Assembly (NCBI GenBank): GCA_027000765.1
Contig: JALTNJ010000115.1
Span: 1-5,216 of the forward strand
Length of the DNA: 5,216 bases
DNA from: Nitrososphaeria archaeon
GTDB lineage: Archaea; Thermoproteota; Nitrososphaeria; Geothermarchaeales; JDFR-13
Direction of reading: 5' to 3'
The number at the start of each line of letters is the position of its first letter. Positions within the stretch are counted from its first letter, which is position 1. Under the pieces are notes generated by a model. The model worked only from the letters and a program-made list of their open reading frames with translations. It searched no databases and had not been told where the DNA came from. Positions 4,709-5,216 of this stretch are shown in pieces. The position numbers were made by a program, and so were the translations under genes.

Positions 4709-5216
4709 CCTCAATCCTATCACCGAGTAGGGTAATTACATAATCCTCGAGGGTAACGTTAGAGACCTCTATTCTCCAGCTTGTATCTATATCTCTAAGC
4801 TTTGTGATCAAGCCATAGAAATCCTTATCCCTGGGGTAGATGAAGAGTGTATCCCCTAGAGATACTATCTTATGGATACCGCGTTTTAGGGCTGTTTTTC
4901 TAATATCATCTAGGTTCTTGTTCCCAATCCCTCTAACCACGATCTTCTCTCTTATCGCGAAGGTCTTCTCCATTATCGTTGATGGAGAACCATGAATCAA
5001 TAGACTGCCCTTGTCCAGTATCAAGATCTCATCACAATGTATCGCCAACTCCTCGGTGAAGTGACTGGCTACTATAACAAGCTTCCCATCCCCTACTAAC
5101 GACCTAATGAGAGACCATAACTTAACTCTAGACGGTGGATCCAACCCCGCTGAAGGCTCGTCAAGTATATAAATCTCGGCGTCTACAGACAACGCTGCTA
5201 CAATAAAGATCTTTTT
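4701..5216 (-). CDS. ABC transporter ATP-binding protein, C-terminal part (5' partial)
   Basis: The frame is open to the right edge, so the N-terminal half with Walker A, Q-loop and the LSGGQ signature lies outside; 171 residues are visible. The fragment opens with a helix (KKIFIVAALSVDAE) that normally follows the signature. It then shows Walker B with catalytic Glu (Y-I-L-D-E-P, D19-E20), the D-loop (SAGLD) and the switch histidine in VIVASH52F. These are the motifs of an active nucleotide-binding domain. After the core, IHGSPSTIM and a C-terminal domain of about 90 residues follow, as in ABC-2 exporter ATPases of the drug/antibiotic type (CcmA/COG1131). An apparent TTG start at 5192 is not real, since it would omit essential motifs. 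It is the first visible gene of an operon with the overlapping permease, which it should energise. Confidence 0.92.
   Translation of the reverse strand, partial: KKIFIVAALSVDAEIYILDEPSAGLDPPSRVKLWSLIRSLVGDGKLVIVASHFTEELAIHCDEILILDKGSLLIHGSPSTIMEKTFAIREKIVVRGIGNKNLDDIRKTALKRGIHKIVSLGDTLFIYPRDKDFYGLITKLRDIDTSWRIEVSNVTLEDYVITLLGDRIEDG

Noticed and set aside
5165..5192. TTG 5192 as the true start of the ABC ATPase
   Set aside because: The frame stays open to the window edge and a start here would remove Walker A and the signature motif, while Walker B and the H-loop are intact.
1..5216. CRISPR array, tRNA/rRNA gene, insertion sequence or integration site
   Set aside because: No regularly spaced repeats, cloverleaf-like sequences, transposase motifs or terminal inverted repeats were found on reading both strands.

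Overview
The window looks like chromosomal DNA from a hyperthermophilic archaeon, most likely a crenarchaeote. This rests on heavy AGG/AGA arginine and ATA isoleucine codon use, TATA-type promoter boxes with apparently leaderless starts, very tight gene packing, and protein sequences of archaeal character. The genus cannot be fixed from the sequence alone.

Layout, left to right. (1) Bases 2-223 (+) hold the C-terminal end of an unrecognised membrane protein that enters from the left edge. (2) Bases 290-820 (+) encode an integral-membrane methyltransferase of the isoprenylcysteine carboxyl methyltransferase / phospholipid N-methyltransferase type. Its frame is broken near the 3' end: the conserved C-terminal tail is still encoded, one frame away, at 783-863. 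(3) A small GYD-domain protein lies on the minus strand (879-1166), convergent with gene 2. (4) An arsenic resistance pair follows: an ACR3-type arsenite efflux permease (minus, 1306-2361) divergent from an ArsR-type repressor (plus, 2418-2795). Their 56-bp spacer has one palindromic ATTTAAAT box whose centre is exactly 28.5 bp from an ATG on each side, so it may serve as a shared TATA box for two leaderless transcripts. An inverted repeat beside it is a candidate ArsR operator. (5) Bases 2884-3975 (+) encode a membrane-anchored or secreted TIM-barrel protein with both glutamates of clan GH-A glycoside hydrolases. (6) An ABC exporter operon on the minus strand reads in from the right edge: the C-terminal half of the ATPase (4701-5216, 5' end outside) and an overlapping ABC-2 permease (3998-4708), convergent with the hydrolase.

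How the parts work together. The acr3/arsR pair is a classical minimal arsenite sensor-and-pump module. No arsenate reductase or arsenite methyltransferase is visible. The ABC ATPase and permease form one exporter of unknown substrate, probably translationally coupled. The methyltransferase, GYD protein and hydrolase show no evident functional link to these. No RNA genes, CRISPR arrays, insertion sequences or origins were seen, and no stretch over 300 bases lacks a gene. The most notable points are the frameshifted methyltransferase, the symmetric ars promoter, the N-terminal extension of ArsR, and the hydrolase of uncertain family.
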